A stretch of DNA of 64,000 nucleotides, taken from positions 4,464,001 to 4,528,000 of the forward strand of contig NZ_FNTQ01000001.1 in the NCBI RefSeq assembly GCF_900105755.1, given 5' to 3'. Of this stretch, positions 32,178 to 41,603 are shown piece by piece. The stretch's first letter is position 1, and every line of letters begins with the position of its first letter. A model generated the notes under the pieces. The model saw only the letters and a program-made list of their open reading frames with translations. It was not told where the DNA came from and made no database searches. The stretch comes from Streptomyces sp. Ag109_O5-10. Its GTDB lineage: Bacteria > Actinomycetota > Actinomycetes > Streptomycetales > Streptomycetaceae. The translations under genes were made by a program, and so were the position numbers.

Positions 32178-33275
32178 TCAGTCGCCGCCCAGCCGGGCCA
32201 GGGCGGCTCGCATCCCCTCGGTGAAGCGCCGGCCGGCCGGCAGGAGTTCGCCGCTGCCCAGGAGCGTGTCCACGGCACCGCGGGTGTATCCGTACCAGGT
32301 GGCGTGCTCACGCCCGGCCCGGGGAGCCGGCGCGTCGGTGCTCCGCTCGGTGTGCCAGAAGTCGCAGACGCCCAGGTGGGCGTAGGTGCCCTGGAGGAGC
32401 GCGTCCAGTGGCCGGGGGTCGGGGCGCCACGGGGCGTGGTAGCGGGCCGGGGACGCCGGGCCGTGCAGGGGGACCAGGTCGAGCAGGGCCCCGAGCTGCA
32501 CGTGCAGGAACTCGTGGACCAGGGTGAGGGCGAAGAGCACGGGATCGGCGGGCGGGGAGAGGGCGACGGCGCCGTAGGCCCTGCGGGCCGCGGAGCTCAC
32601 CGCGGTGCCGCCCGGTGCGGGGTCGAGCGGCACCAGGGTGGTCAGGCAGGCGGCGACGGCCCGGGCGTGCCAGGGATGGCGGCGGACCAGGACCTGCCAG
32701 GCGCCGTCCAGGGCGCGCTGCCAGTGCTCGGCCTCGTCGGCGCTCTGCTCCCCGGCGGGGAGATGGCCGTGGACGTCGCGGAACGGGCCGCGGTCGGCCA
32801 GCCGCAGGCGCAGCACCAGGCCGTCGCACTCGGTGGCCAGCAGGTGCGGCCCGCAGAGCGCGGCCGGTCCGCCGGCGGCCAGTTCGCCGAACCAGGAGAG
32901 GTCGGGCCGGTCACCGTGGGCGCACCCGGCCAGGGCGCGGGCCAGGCCCTCGTCGAGGTAGGGGTGGAGCATCACCGCCCGCCAGCGGTCCGGATCGTCG
33001 CGGTACAGGCCGGCCAGGTGCCGGTAGGGCTCGTCGAAGCCGGAGCCCGGGGGCAGCGACCGGCGGACGGCCGCCAGCAGCAGTCGGCGCTTGCTGAGCT
33101 GCCCGCGTCTCAGCTCGGCCACGGCCGCGGTGCCGCCGCGGGCGCGGGCGACGGCGTCGAACAGGGCCGCGTCGACGTCGTGCGTGGCGAGGGTGCCGGG
33201 AGCGGACGGGTCGGGGGGCGGGACGGGCACGGGGGCTTGCTCCTCGCGGGCGGGCCGGGTGCGGGGCGCCGTCAT
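32178..33275 (-). CDS. HExxH-motif protein of the Fxs locus
   Basis: A 365-residue protein with the metal motif HEFLH at about residue 254 in FALTLVHEFLHVQLGALL, and later His/Trp/Glu residues (FWHTER) that could complete the site. Proteins of this type, now annotated as aKG-HExxH peptide beta-hydroxylase-like, are regular members of FxSxx-COOH loci and probably modify or process the precursor. ATG 33275 overlaps the stop of the radical SAM gene (ATGA), so the pair is coupled. It is the last gene of the five-gene minus-strand cluster. Confidence 0.85.
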   Translation of the reverse strand: MTAPRTRPAREEQAPVPVPPPDPSAPGTLATHDVDAALFDAVARARGGTAAVAELRRGQLSKRRLLLAAVRRSLPPGSGFDEPYRHLAGLYRDDPDRWRAVMLHPYLDEGLARALAGCAHGDRPDLSWFGELAAGGPAALCGPHLLATECDGLVLRLRLADRGPFRDVHGHLPAGEQSADEAEHWQRALDGAWQVLVRRHPWHARAVAACLTTLVPLDPAPGGTAVSSAARRAYGAVALSPPADPVLFALTLVHEFLHVQLGALLDLVPLHGPASPARYHAPWRPDPRPLDALLQGTYAHLGVCDFWHTERSTDAPAPRAGREHATWYGYTRGAVDTLLGSGELLPAGRRFTEGMRAALARLGGD

Positions 33276-34480
33276 CTCGCCGCCGGCTGGGCCGCCGCGC
33301 GCAGCGCCGTGACGTCCCGGCGCAGCCGTTCGGCGATGTGGTCGACGAGGACGGCGAGGTCCTGGCAGTAGACGGACGGGGCGGCGAAGGGGGTCGGCGT
33401 CGCCCCGGGATGGTAGCGGTGGGCGTACAGGCCACCGCCGCACACCGCCGCGCGGGGGCAGGCCGCGCAGACGGGGGCGAGGCCGGCCAGCCCGCGTTGG
33501 CGGGCCCGGAAGGCCTCGTGGCGGGCGGCGTCGGCGAAGGTGTGGCGGAAGACGTCGAGACCGGTGCCCGGGGCCCCGGGGTAGGTGACCTTGAGCGAAT
33601 CGGCCTGCTCGATCGTGCCGTCGGTCTCGACGACCACGAGGTCGACCGGGGTCAGTCCGACGGTCTCGCTGCGGGCGGTGCCGCCGAGCAGCAGCGCCAG
33701 GATCTCCTCGAAGAGCCGCACCCCGGTCTCCCGGCGCGGTGCGTCGTACCAGCGGTCGAAGACCGCGCACAGCCACCGCGCGTACGGCACCGGTCCGCCG
33801 GGCACCGCTCCGGGCGGCGTGCGGGGCGGGCTGGTGCGGTCGGCGAGGCCGGGCGGCGGGCCGTCCCAGGTGCCGTGCGGCAGCAGGAGGTTGAGCCGGG
33901 GCGGGGCGAACTCCAGCAGCGCCTCGTAGGTCTCGACGGGATCGGCGGCCAGGTCGACGGTGCACAGCACCCCGGCGTAGAGGGCGCGGTACGGGCCGTC
34001 GGCGAGCAGCCGCAGCGCCCGCGCCACCTCGGCGTGGCTGCCGCGGCCGTCGGGGCGGCGCCGGTGCCGGTCGTGGGTGGCGGCCGTACCGTCGACGCTG
34101 ACCCCGATGCGGACGCCGTGCCGGGCCAGCACCGGCAGCAGTGCCGGGTCCTCGACCAGCCGCAGGCCGTTGGTCTGCAGCGTGAGCCGCAGCTCGGCCA
34201 CCCCGTGCAGGGCGTCGGCGAGTTCACGCAGTACGGCGTCCAGCCGTACCGCCCCCACCAGCAGCGGCTCGCCGCCGTGCAGGACGACGTGCACCTCGGC
34301 CAGGCGGTGCCGGCGCGCGTGCTCGGCGATCAGCGCGGCCGTCCGGCGCACGGTGTCGGGGGCCATGACGCGGGGACGGTCGCGCCAGCTCTGGTCCACC
34401 GATTCGTAGACGTAGCAGTAGTCGCAGGCGAGATTGCAGCGACTGTGGATCTTCAACAGGAACTGCCGGAACGGGACCAT
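33272..34480 (-). CDS. fxsB: FxsB-type radical SAM/SPASM maturase
   Basis: A 402-residue radical SAM enzyme. The [4Fe-4S] motif CNLACDYCYVYE (Cys15, 19, 22) begins at once in HSRCNLACDY; the AdoMet-binding region includes VLHGGEPLLVG. The SPASM-type C-terminal cysteines lie in CAACPRAAVCGGGLYAHRYH. FxsB enzymes install cyclophane crosslinks in FxSxx-COOH precursor peptides. The start ATG 34480 begins just before the conserved PFRQFLLKIHSRCN. It is downstream of the large TPR protein after a 119-bp gap and coupled to the HExxH gene. Confidence 0.93.
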   Translation of the reverse strand: MVPFRQFLLKIHSRCNLACDYCYVYESVDQSWRDRPRVMAPDTVRRTAALIAEHARRHRLAEVHVVLHGGEPLLVGAVRLDAVLRELADALHGVAELRLTLQTNGLRLVEDPALLPVLARHGVRIGVSVDGTAATHDRHRRRPDGRGSHAEVARALRLLADGPYRALYAGVLCTVDLAADPVETYEALLEFAPPRLNLLLPHGTWDGPPPGLADRTSPPRTPPGAVPGGPVPYARWLCAVFDRWYDAPRRETGVRLFEEILALLLGGTARSETVGLTPVDLVVVETDGTIEQADSLKVTYPGAPGTGLDVFRHTFADAARHEAFRARQRGLAGLAPVCAACPRAAVCGGGLYAHRYHPGATPTPFAAPSVYCQDLAVLVDHIAERLRRDVTALRAAAQPAAR

Positions 34481-34599
34481 GGGCCAGCCTCGCTGGAGCG
34501 CACCGGAGCCGCTCCCGCCGACGGCCGGGTCGACACGGAACGGGTGCTGGCGGGTGGCCGCATCCTACCGCCCGTCAGGTCACCGGGACCGCGCTGCGC

Positions 34600-37500
34600 T
34601 CACGTGGTCGGCGGCTCGATGTCGGAGTCCAGCCGGACCCCGCGTGCGATCGCCAGTGTCGTCGGATGCTGCTCGCCCAGGGTGCGCCGGGCGCGGGCCA
34701 GGGCGTCCTCGCGCAGGGCGTCCGCCTCCGCCGCGCGGCCCAGCTCGCGCAGGCTCAGCGAGAGGTTGGAGCCGCTGCCGATGGCGTCGTAGTGGTCGGG
34801 CCCGAACGCGGCGAGCAGCCCCTCCCGCGCCCTGGTCTCGATGTGGGCGGCCTCCTCGATGCGGCCCGCCGCCACCAGGTCGTTGGCGTGGTTGAGCAGG
34901 CAGCAGTAGGTGTACGGGTGGTTCTCCCCGAGGACGGCGCGCAGGTGGGCCGCGGTGCGTTCCGAGAGCGCGAGTGCATCCTCCAGGCGGCCCTGCAGCC
35001 GCAGGTACACCGCCATGTTGTTGGCGCAGACCAGCGTGACCGGGTGCTCCTCGCCCAGGTAGTCCTTGTAGCGGCCGAGAGCCCGCTCGGTGAACTCCAG
35101 CGCCTGCGTGATGTCGCCGAGCGCCGCGAGGTCGCCGGCCAGGCTGCAGGCGACGGCGAGGGTGTCGTAGTGGTCGGGGCCGTGGGCCTGCAGGTAGCGG
35201 TTGTAGATGTCCTGGTCGATGTCGCGGGCCTCGGCGTACCTGCCGTCCCGGCACAGCGCCACGGCCAGGTTCTTGCGCGCCCGCAGGGTGTCGCTGTGCC
35301 CGTCGCCGAGCAGCTGCTGGTAGAGCCGCGTGGTCGTCTCCAGCAGGCTCAGCGCCTGCTGGAGCTCGCCGGTCTCACGCAGGTCGCGGGCGTAGTTGTT
35401 GGCCAGGTTCAGGGTGCGCGGCTTCATGCTGCCCTGGTTCTGCCGCTGCCGTTCGTAGGCGCTGCGGTGCAGTTCCAGGGCGGCCCGGCGGTCGCCCGCC
35501 AGGTACTCGGACATGCCCAGGTTGTTGGCGTACATGAGGGTGCGCTGGTGGTCCTCGCCGAATTCGGCGTACGCCGCCTCGTAGGTGGTGCGGTCCAGCC
35601 GGCGGGCCTCCTGGTAGCGGCCGAGGGCCCGCAGGTCGGCGCCGACGTTGCCGGCCGCGGCGAGGGTGGCCGGGTAATCGGCGCCCCGGGTGCGGGTGAA
35701 CCGTTCCAGGACGTCGGCGTCGAGCTCGTACGCCTCCACCAGCCGCCCCTGCGAGCGGAGCACGTTGCCCAGCTGGGTACGGAGCAGCAGGGTGTGCGTG
35801 TCGTCGGGGCCGCCCGGGAAGTCCGGCCGTCCCCAGCGCTCCAGGGTGCGTACGGCGAGGTCGTAGGCGGTGCTGTACAGGCTGCGCTTCCACAGGTAGC
35901 GCACCGAGTCGGTGATCAGCTTGCGGACCTCGGGGTTGGGGTCGGCGGACGCGCGGGAGGGTTCCAGGTGGGGCAGGAGCTCGTCGTACTCGTCCCAGTC
36001 GGCGGTGGCCTCCGGGTTGCCCGGGTTGGCGTCCGCGAGTGCCGTGTGCACCACCCTGCGCAGCTCCGCCCAGCGCTGTTCGCCGACCCCGTCGCGGATG
36101 ACGGCCTGGACCAGGCGGTGCACGCTCAGGGTCTCGCTGCCCTGGTCGCTGCGGGCCAGCCCGTACCGGTTGAGCAGGCGCAGCAGCTGGGCGACGGCCA
36201 TCTCGTCGCGGGGTTCGTCCGTGTCCGAGGTCAGCGCCCGGGTGACCGCCCGGCCGTAGAGCAGCCGCATGGGGATGGGATCGGGGCCGAAGAAGGAGCA
36301 GATCTCCAGCATCTCGGCGGCCGCCCGGTCGCGCCTGCGCAGGTCCTCCACCGCGATCTGCCAGGTCCTGGCGGCGGAGTTGGGGTACTCCCGGGGCGGC
36401 AGCTGGGTGTGGTCGAGGATGTCGGCGGGGCGGTCCCGCAGCTGGGCGAGATAGCGGTCGACCGGCATGTTGCTCTCGCTCAGCCAGGTCGCCGTCTGCC
36501 CCACCGCGAGGGGCAGGTCGCCGAGTTCGCGGGCGATCTGCTCCGCGTCCTCGGTGGAGAGCAACGGGCTGAACCTGTGCAGCAGTTCGACGCTCTCCGC
36601 CCGGGTGAAGACCTCCACCTCGGCCCGGCCCGCGCTGTTGACCCAGGCCCGGTCCCGCGAGGTGATCAGCACGTGCCCGCCGGGCGGTCCCGAGGGCAGG
36701 AGTCCGTCGAGTTCCTCGGGGCTGCCGGCGTTGTCGTAGACCAGGAGCCAGCGGTCGTACGGCTGTCCCTGTCCGAGGACGCGCAGGACGGCCTCCGCGG
36801 TGCTGCCGACGTCCTCGCCCTCCTCCAGGTCGAGGTAGGGGGCGAGGTCGGCGAGGGCGGAGCGGATCAGGCCGGGCTGGGCGGCGTTCATCCACCAGAC
36901 CACGTCGTAGGAGGACTTGTGCCGGTGCGCGTACTCGAGTGCGGTCTGCGTCTTTCCCATGCCGCCGAGCCCGTACAGCGCCTGACTGGGCACGGTGGCG
37001 GTGGGCCCGGCGGTGAAGTGGTCGCGGAGCCGTTCCAGCAGCGGGCCGCGGCCGGTGAAGGAGAGGTTGCGGGACGGCAGGCGCTGGGCCGCCGGGATCG
37101 AGCCGGGGAAGCCGGGCAGTGCGGCGGCCGATGCCGCCGCGGAGCCGTCCGGCAGCCGGCGGCCGGCGGGCGGTCCGAGGACCGCCAGGAGCTGGTCGAC
37201 GGCCTCGGCGGGGCCGCACCGGCTGAGGTCGGCGGCCGTGCTCTCGAGGTACGGGCCCGCGGCGGCCGGGTCGAGGTCCTGGATGCGGACGGCGACCAGG
37301 CCGGGGCCGCCGAGTGTCTCGTGCCCGGCCAGCTGGAGGCGGATCGCGGCGGCCCGCGACTGGATCGCGTAGTCGGGCGACAGCAGGGCGAGCACCCGGC
37401 CCTGGCCGTTCAGGGTGCCGGCCACCTCGGGCAGGACGCTGCCGCCCGGGGCGACCGTGCTGTGCAGCGAGACCTGGTAGCCGACCGACTCCAGGGCCTC

Positions 37501-38616
37501 CGCCGTCCACTCCGCCCAGACCCGGCCGAGCGGTGCGTAGCTGATGTAGATCTGGGTGGGCAGGGCGCGGGGAGCCCGCAGATAGGCGGCGCGCAGTTCG
37601 GCCCGCCGGTCCACGGGCAGCGGGGCGAGCCGGCGTACCCGGCCCTCCGAGATCCATTCGGTGAGCCGCTCGAACGCGGTGAGCAGCGAGCGCTCCTGGC
37701 GCGGCCGGTCGGCGATCGTGGCGGGGATCTCCTCGTACGCGTAGAACGCCTTGTACGGGATCTCTATCTCGCCCCAGTAGCGGCTGTGGTCCTCCTCCGG
37801 GAGCCAGCTCAGGAACGGTTCGAACTCGGTGCGGGAGAAGTCCCGGCCGGCCTCGAGCCGTTCGGTCTCGGCCTCCTCGACCCGCATGGGGACCGGCAGC
37901 ACCTTGATGTCACGGGGTGCGGAGCGGCGCACGGCGGCCGCCGCGTCCACACCGCCGCGGATGCTCTGGGCGCTCATCGTGAAGCAGTCGACGAGGACGT
38001 CGGGCAGGACGATGGTGCAGATGCCGGAGGTGTCGCTGACGCCCGTCCGGCTGTCGATCAGCACGTAGTCGTAGGCGGCGATCATCTCCTCGCGCAGGGC
38101 CTGGAGGAAGTACCCGCCGCCGTGCCGGTCGTAGAAGCTGTGCCAGTTGAAGCTGGTCACGGCGGCGGAGTAGGCGGCCGTCTGGCGTCCGGCGGGCAGG
38201 AAGTCGAGCCGGCCGCCGGAGGGGAACTCCAGCAGCAGCCCGACGGTGTACGGGGTCAGGTCCGCGGCCTCCCGCAGCCAGCCGTCGTGGCCGGCGCCGG
38301 GGGTCGTGGCCGGGCGGGGGCCGGGGCCGCCGACGGTCGCACGGACCGGGGGCGGCTCGGGGCTCAGCACCGTGCGCACGTAGCCCTGCACCATGTTGAT
38401 CAGACCGTCGGAGGAGCGCAGTTCGGGGTCGACCAGCAGGGGGTGCAGATAGCGGTGCAGGCCGGGGGCCTCCAGGTCCCAGTCGACCAGCAGGACCCGG
38501 TGGCCGCCGCTGGCGAGGATCCAGCCGACGTTGGCGAGCGCCATGGTGCGCCCGGTGCCGCCCTTGTACGAGTAGAACGTGACGATCTTGCCCGGTCCGC
38601 CGGTGCTACTGGTCAT
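34600..38616 (-). CDS. fxsT: FxSxx-COOH system P-loop/TIR-like/NB-ARC/TPR protein
   Basis: A 1338-residue STAND-type signalling protein. Order: ParA/MinD-like P-loop (YSYKGGTGRTMALANVGW at 15-32, VLLVDWDLEAPGL), a TIR-like segment (about 355-490, IYISYAPLGRVWAEWTAEAL), an NB-ARC ATPase (about 535-850, ALYGLGGMGKTQTALEYAHR) and a C-terminal array of about ten TPRs (from about 920; repeated LGxxHPxTLxxxxNLA pattern). ATG 38616 is chosen over upstream ATGs because the fold starts there; it overlaps the end of the FxsC gene by 11 bp. Such proteins resemble plant and bacterial immune receptors; in Fxs loci the role is unknown but the presence is constant. Confidence 0.9.
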   Translation of the reverse strand: MTSSTGGPGKIVTFYSYKGGTGRTMALANVGWILASGGHRVLLVDWDLEAPGLHRYLHPLLVDPELRSSDGLINMVQGYVRTVLSPEPPPVRATVGGPGPRPATTPGAGHDGWLREAADLTPYTVGLLLEFPSGGRLDFLPAGRQTAAYSAAVTSFNWHSFYDRHGGGYFLQALREEMIAAYDYVLIDSRTGVSDTSGICTIVLPDVLVDCFTMSAQSIRGGVDAAAAVRRSAPRDIKVLPVPMRVEEAETERLEAGRDFSRTEFEPFLSWLPEEDHSRYWGEIEIPYKAFYAYEEIPATIADRPRQERSLLTAFERLTEWISEGRVRRLAPLPVDRRAELRAAYLRAPRALPTQIYISYAPLGRVWAEWTAEALESVGYQVSLHSTVAPGGSVLPEVAGTLNGQGRVLALLSPDYAIQSRAAAIRLQLAGHETLGGPGLVAVRIQDLDPAAAGPYLESTAADLSRCGPAEAVDQLLAVLGPPAGRRLPDGSAAASAAALPGFPGSIPAAQRLPSRNLSFTGRGPLLERLRDHFTAGPTATVPSQALYGLGGMGKTQTALEYAHRHKSSYDVVWWMNAAQPGLIRSALADLAPYLDLEEGEDVGSTAEAVLRVLGQGQPYDRWLLVYDNAGSPEELDGLLPSGPPGGHVLITSRDRAWVNSAGRAEVEVFTRAESVELLHRFSPLLSTEDAEQIARELGDLPLAVGQTATWLSESNMPVDRYLAQLRDRPADILDHTQLPPREYPNSAARTWQIAVEDLRRRDRAAAEMLEICSFFGPDPIPMRLLYGRAVTRALTSDTDEPRDEMAVAQLLRLLNRYGLARSDQGSETLSVHRLVQAVIRDGVGEQRWAELRRVVHTALADANPGNPEATADWDEYDELLPHLEPSRASADPNPEVRKLITDSVRYLWKRSLYSTAYDLAVRTLERWGRPDFPGGPDDTHTLLLRTQLGNVLRSQGRLVEAYELDADVLERFTRTRGADYPATLAAAGNVGADLRALGRYQEARRLDRTTYEAAYAEFGEDHQRTLMYANNLGMSEYLAGDRRAALELHRSAYERQRQNQGSMKPRTLNLANNYARDLRETGELQQALSLLETTTRLYQQLLGDGHSDTLRARKNLAVALCRDGRYAEARDIDQDIYNRYLQAHGPDHYDTLAVACSLAGDLAALGDITQALEFTERALGRYKDYLGEEHPVTLVCANNMAVYLRLQGRLEDALALSERTAAHLRAVLGENHPYTYCCLLNHANDLVAAGRIEEAAHIETRAREGLLAAFGPDHYDAIGSGSNLSLSLRELGRAAEADALREDALARARRTLGEQHPTTLAIARGVRLDSDIEPPTT

Positions 38617-39976
38617 CGTCTGGGTCCTTCGGAACGGATCGTCCGCCGTGCGGCTGCGGTGGGGGCGGGGCAGTCTCCGGGCGGGGTGTCGGGGCACCGC
38701 CGAGGAACGGGAACCGCGGCGGCATGTCGGCAGGTACGGCGGGTACGGGGCCCGGGACGGTGAGCCCCGTCATCGGGGGCGGGGGCGGACCGGTGGGAAC
38801 CCGGAAGGGAGTGGTGCTCTCCATCTCCATCAGCCGGTTCTGGGCCACCACCAGCATCACGGAGAGCCGTTCGTCGAACTCCTCCCCGCCCACCCGTACC
38901 CGGAACAGGGGGTCGTGCGGGTCGTTCTGGCGGCGCCAGTTGCGCCAGAACACGTGGCTGAGGTCCTCCCAGACCGACTCGCCGCCGGACTCCTCGTCGG
39001 AGTCGTGACAGGGCACGAGGACGCCGGTGGCCGGGCGGTTCTGGCGGTCGTAGTCCGCGAGCACGTCCCGGTAGGCCGGGCTGCGCGCGGCCCACGGGTC
39101 GACCAGCAGGATGCTCGTCTGGTTGTTGGCCATCGACTCGTCGAGCCGGTCGCTCAGCCCGGCGTCGACGACCTCGACGCTGCTGGTGTAGGGGCCCGAC
39201 TCCATGATCACTCGCTGCGCCCGCCGGGCGACCGTGGGGTCCTTGGGCGGATGGTACGGCGTCCATTCCCGCGGCGAGCGCCCGTAGTACTCCGACCGGT
39301 GCCGTCCTTCGGGCAGCGCGTCCGCGACGCCGGCCGCCAGGAAGATCTCCACGTGCCCGGCACCCGGTGCGGCGGCCCGCCGGTGCCCGCCCGCGGGGAA
39401 GAGGCCGCGGACCTCGCCGAGGTCGAGACCGGACGTGAAGGGCAGCCGGAAGCGGTCCGCGGCCATCCGCACCCGGGCGGCGACCTTCCGGACGACCCTG
39501 CGGTAGGCCAGGCCCATCGGGTCGGTGCGCAGGATCTGCAGCAGTCCCTGCGTGACGTACTCCTGGCCCATGTCGGCCTCGTGGTACTGGAAGCGGGCGA
39601 TCTCGTCCGGCAGGTCCCCCTCCATGGGCGCCCACAGGACCGGGACCAGCGCAGGCACGTCTATCTCGGTCTCCCGGCGGTACTCGCGCAGCCTGTCCCG
39701 GAAGGCCGTCCACTCCTTGCCGCAGTACTCGCTGTTCAGGTAGGCCGGGGAGTACAGCGCGACGAAGGCACGGCAGTGTCCGACCGCGGCGCCGAGCACC
39801 CGCGCCCAGTCGTCGCCCAGGCCCAGCCCCTCGACGTCCCGGAACGGTGGCTGGGCCGCGGGATCGGCGCCGATCTGACGGAGTTCCAGCACCAGGTCGT
39901 CGTAGAACCGCTTCACGAACTCGTCAGGGTTGTCCTTCCGCGCATAACTGAGGAAGAAATACGGCTCCTGAACCAA
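38606..39976 (-). CDS. fxsC: TIR-like protein FxsC
   Basis: A 456-residue protein with two TIR-like modules: residues 1-140 (YFFLSYARKDNPDEFVKRFY, then CRAFVALYSPAYLNSEYCGKEW) and about 205-400, the FxsC C-terminal domain (EIFLAAGVADALPEG, YYGRSPREWTPYHPP, TSILLVDPWAAR). A Pro-rich tail follows. The start is TTG 39976 with a G-rich site upstream; no other start lies near the first strand. TIR domains bind or cleave NAD, but the catalytic Glu typical of NADases is not evident here. It is the first large gene after the precursor peptide, 367 bp downstream of it. Confidence 0.88.
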   Translation of the reverse strand: MVQEPYFFLSYARKDNPDEFVKRFYDDLVLELRQIGADPAAQPPFRDVEGLGLGDDWARVLGAAVGHCRAFVALYSPAYLNSEYCGKEWTAFRDRLREYRRETEIDVPALVPVLWAPMEGDLPDEIARFQYHEADMGQEYVTQGLLQILRTDPMGLAYRRVVRKVAARVRMAADRFRLPFTSGLDLGEVRGLFPAGGHRRAAAPGAGHVEIFLAAGVADALPEGRHRSEYYGRSPREWTPYHPPKDPTVARRAQRVIMESGPYTSSVEVVDAGLSDRLDESMANNQTSILLVDPWAARSPAYRDVLADYDRQNRPATGVLVPCHDSDEESGGESVWEDLSHVFWRNWRRQNDPHDPLFRVRVGGEEFDERLSVMLVVAQNRLMEMESTTPFRVPTGPPPPPMTGLTVPGPVPAVPADMPPRFPFLGGAPTPRPETAPPPPQPHGGRSVPKDPDDDQ

Positions 39977-40169
39977 GGCGCCCCCCGAGTGCTCTCCGGC
40001 CGACCTGACAGTGTGCCACCTGAATGCCAGAGCATGTCCGGGTCATACCCCGAGGGGTGAGACCTCAAGCTGCCGACTTCTGATCACCTGTCAAGTGCGC
40101 GCAGGGGGGCGGAAAAAGCAGGAACCGAGGGGCAGGGGAAGGCCGCGCGGCGCGGTTACGGGGAGGCGC

Positions 40170-40362
40170 TCAGCCCATCGCGGAGCCGAAGGGGTAGGGC
40201 CGCGTGGCACGACTGCGGAAGGGAGGTTCAGCCCGTCGCGGAGTCGAAGGGGCAAGGCGGCGTGGCACGACTGCGGGAAGGAGGTTCAGCCCGTCGCGGA
40301 GCCGAAGGGGCAAGGCCGCGTGGCACGACTGCGGAAGGGAGGTTCAGCCCATCGCGGAGTCG
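40170..40362 (-). repeat. 58-bp tandem copies of the FxsA 3' end
   Basis: The TCA (stop codon on minus) occurs at 40170, 40228, 40286 and 40344, exactly 58 bp apart, each within TCAGCCC(A/G)TCGCGGAG(T/C)CGAA. The copy at 40344 is the real end of the precursor gene; the other three lie beyond its stop. Each copy still encodes F-(D/G)-S-A-(M/T)-G-stop, but because 58 is not a multiple of three they fall in successive frames. The remaining sequence to 39976 is the FxsC leader. Confidence 0.85.
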
Positions 40363-40529
40363 AAGGCGGCGTACGGCACGCCGACCGGGTTGACCGCCTC
40401 GTCGACCATGCGTCGCAGCGCCGCGCCCAGCGCGTTGTCTGGCAGCTCCCCGAGCAGCCCCTCCAACGCTTCCGTGCTCAGGTCCGCGATGTCGAGCAGA
40501 CATGAGTCGATCCGAGCGTCAGCGTCCAT
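40344..40529 (-). CDS. fxsA: FxSxx-COOH-type precursor peptide (FxsA-like)
   Basis: A 61-residue RiPP-type precursor (MDADARIDSCLLDIADLSTE...), ending YAAFDSAMG. The ATG at 40529 is preferred since GAAGG lies 7 bp upstream; the ATG at 40535 abuts that site. A hydrophobic leader helix (CLLDIADLSTEALEGLLGEL) precedes the Phe/Ser core that the FxsB radical SAM enzyme should crosslink. The canonical tail is F-x-S-x-x; here one extra Gly follows (F-D-S-A-M-G), a variant. It heads the minus-strand Fxs cluster. Confidence 0.82.
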   Translation of the reverse strand: MDADARIDSCLLDIADLSTEALEGLLGELPDNALGAALRRMVDEAVNPVGVPYAAFDSAMG

Positions 40530-40813
40530 CGACATCCTTCGCACACGGGCGTGCCCTGTAGGTGCTGGGGCACACATAGTTCGCTCACCCTACAGGTCAG
40601 GGACCGCCTTATATCAAGCACCGTCGCACCCGGACGCGCGGGGCGATTCGCGCCGCGGGCACGCGCCGGGACCGCGGCCTCGGCAGGTGCGGTGCCGTAC
40701 TCCCCGGACCGGCCTTCCGGCCATTACTGATCGAACGTCAGTGCCCAGGCGCCCTGGCCGGGGCGCCGGGAAAACCGGATGCGGTGGCCGGGCAGGCTGG
40801 CTACCGTCCGGGC

Positions 40814-41458
40814 GTGGCCCACACCTATCCGCCGCTGAACGTCGAAGTCCGCACGCCCCGTCTGACGCTGGCCGGCGCCTCCGACGAACTGCTGGAACGT
40901 CTCGTGCCGCTCGTGCGGTCCGGGATCGCCGACGCCGAGCCGTGGCCGTTCGACGACCCGAGCTCGTTCTACGCCGACAGCCCCGAGCGGGAATGGCGAT
41001 GGCTGCGCGCCGTCTGGGCCGGCCGCGCCCGCGTCAGTCCGGACTCCTGGCGGCTGTACTTCGCCGTCCTCGTCGACGGCGAACCGGTCGGCATGCAGGA
41101 CCTCGTCGCCGGCGACTTCACGCGGTTCGGCACGGTGTCCAGCTTCTCGTGGCTGGCCCCCGGCAGCCGCGGACAGGGACTCGGCAGGGAGATGCGGGCG
41201 GCGGTCCTGCACCTGGCCTTCGCCGGACTGGGCGCACGCGAGGCCGGCAGCGACGCCTTCGTCGACAACGAGGCGTCCAACCGCGTCTCCCGTGCCCTGG
41301 GCTATGAAGAGAACGGCACGGACTGGGACACCCGCCGCGGGGAGCCGGCGCGGATCCAGCGGTGGCGGCTCACCCGGGACGCGTGGGAACGGGTCCGCCG
41401 GGACGACATCGAGCTGACCGGCATCAGGGAGTGCCTGCCCGTCCTGGGCATCGGCTAG
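40814..41458 (+). CDS. GNAT-family N-acetyltransferase
   Basis: A 214-residue acetyltransferase of the RimJ/RimL type. Characteristic blocks: VRTPRLTLAGASDELLERLV at the N-terminus, the acetyl-CoA pyrophosphate loop WLAPGSRGQGLGREMRAAVL and EASNRVSRALGYEENG at the C-terminal strand. GTG 40814 (VAHTYPPLNVEV) is preferred over the GTG at 40784. Substrate unknown; ribosomal protein or small-molecule amine acetylation are typical for the family. It is divergent from the Fxs precursor gene across 280 bp. Confidence 0.88.
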   Translation: MAHTYPPLNVEVRTPRLTLAGASDELLERLVPLVRSGIADAEPWPFDDPSSFYADSPEREWRWLRAVWAGRARVSPDSWRLYFAVLVDGEPVGMQDLVAGDFTRFGTVSSFSWLAPGSRGQGLGREMRAAVLHLAFAGLGAREAGSDAFVDNEASNRVSRALGYEENGTDWDTRRGEPARIQRWRLTRDAWERVRRDDIELTGIRECLPVLGIG

Positions 41459-41603
41459 CTGCTCTGCCTCACCTTCGCTCACGTGCCGGAGGCGGTCGTC
41501 GCACATGACCGCCCGAGCATCCGCCGGGCCCCCTCCGTCCACCGGAACCCGGCCCCTTGGACCGGGCGTCGGAGACACCGGGCAGCACTGGGATCATCAT
41601 CGG

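Noticed and set aside
34666..38763. A 1365-codon open frame on plus opposite the large Fxs protein gene
   Set aside because: It is a mirror frame created by high GC at third positions; it is Val/Gly/Gln-rich without any domain, while the minus frame has P-loop, NB-ARC and TPR motifs.
40130..40370. Repeat array read as a CRISPR
   Set aside because: Units are contiguous 58-bp tandem duplications without unique spacers and derive from the precursor gene end.
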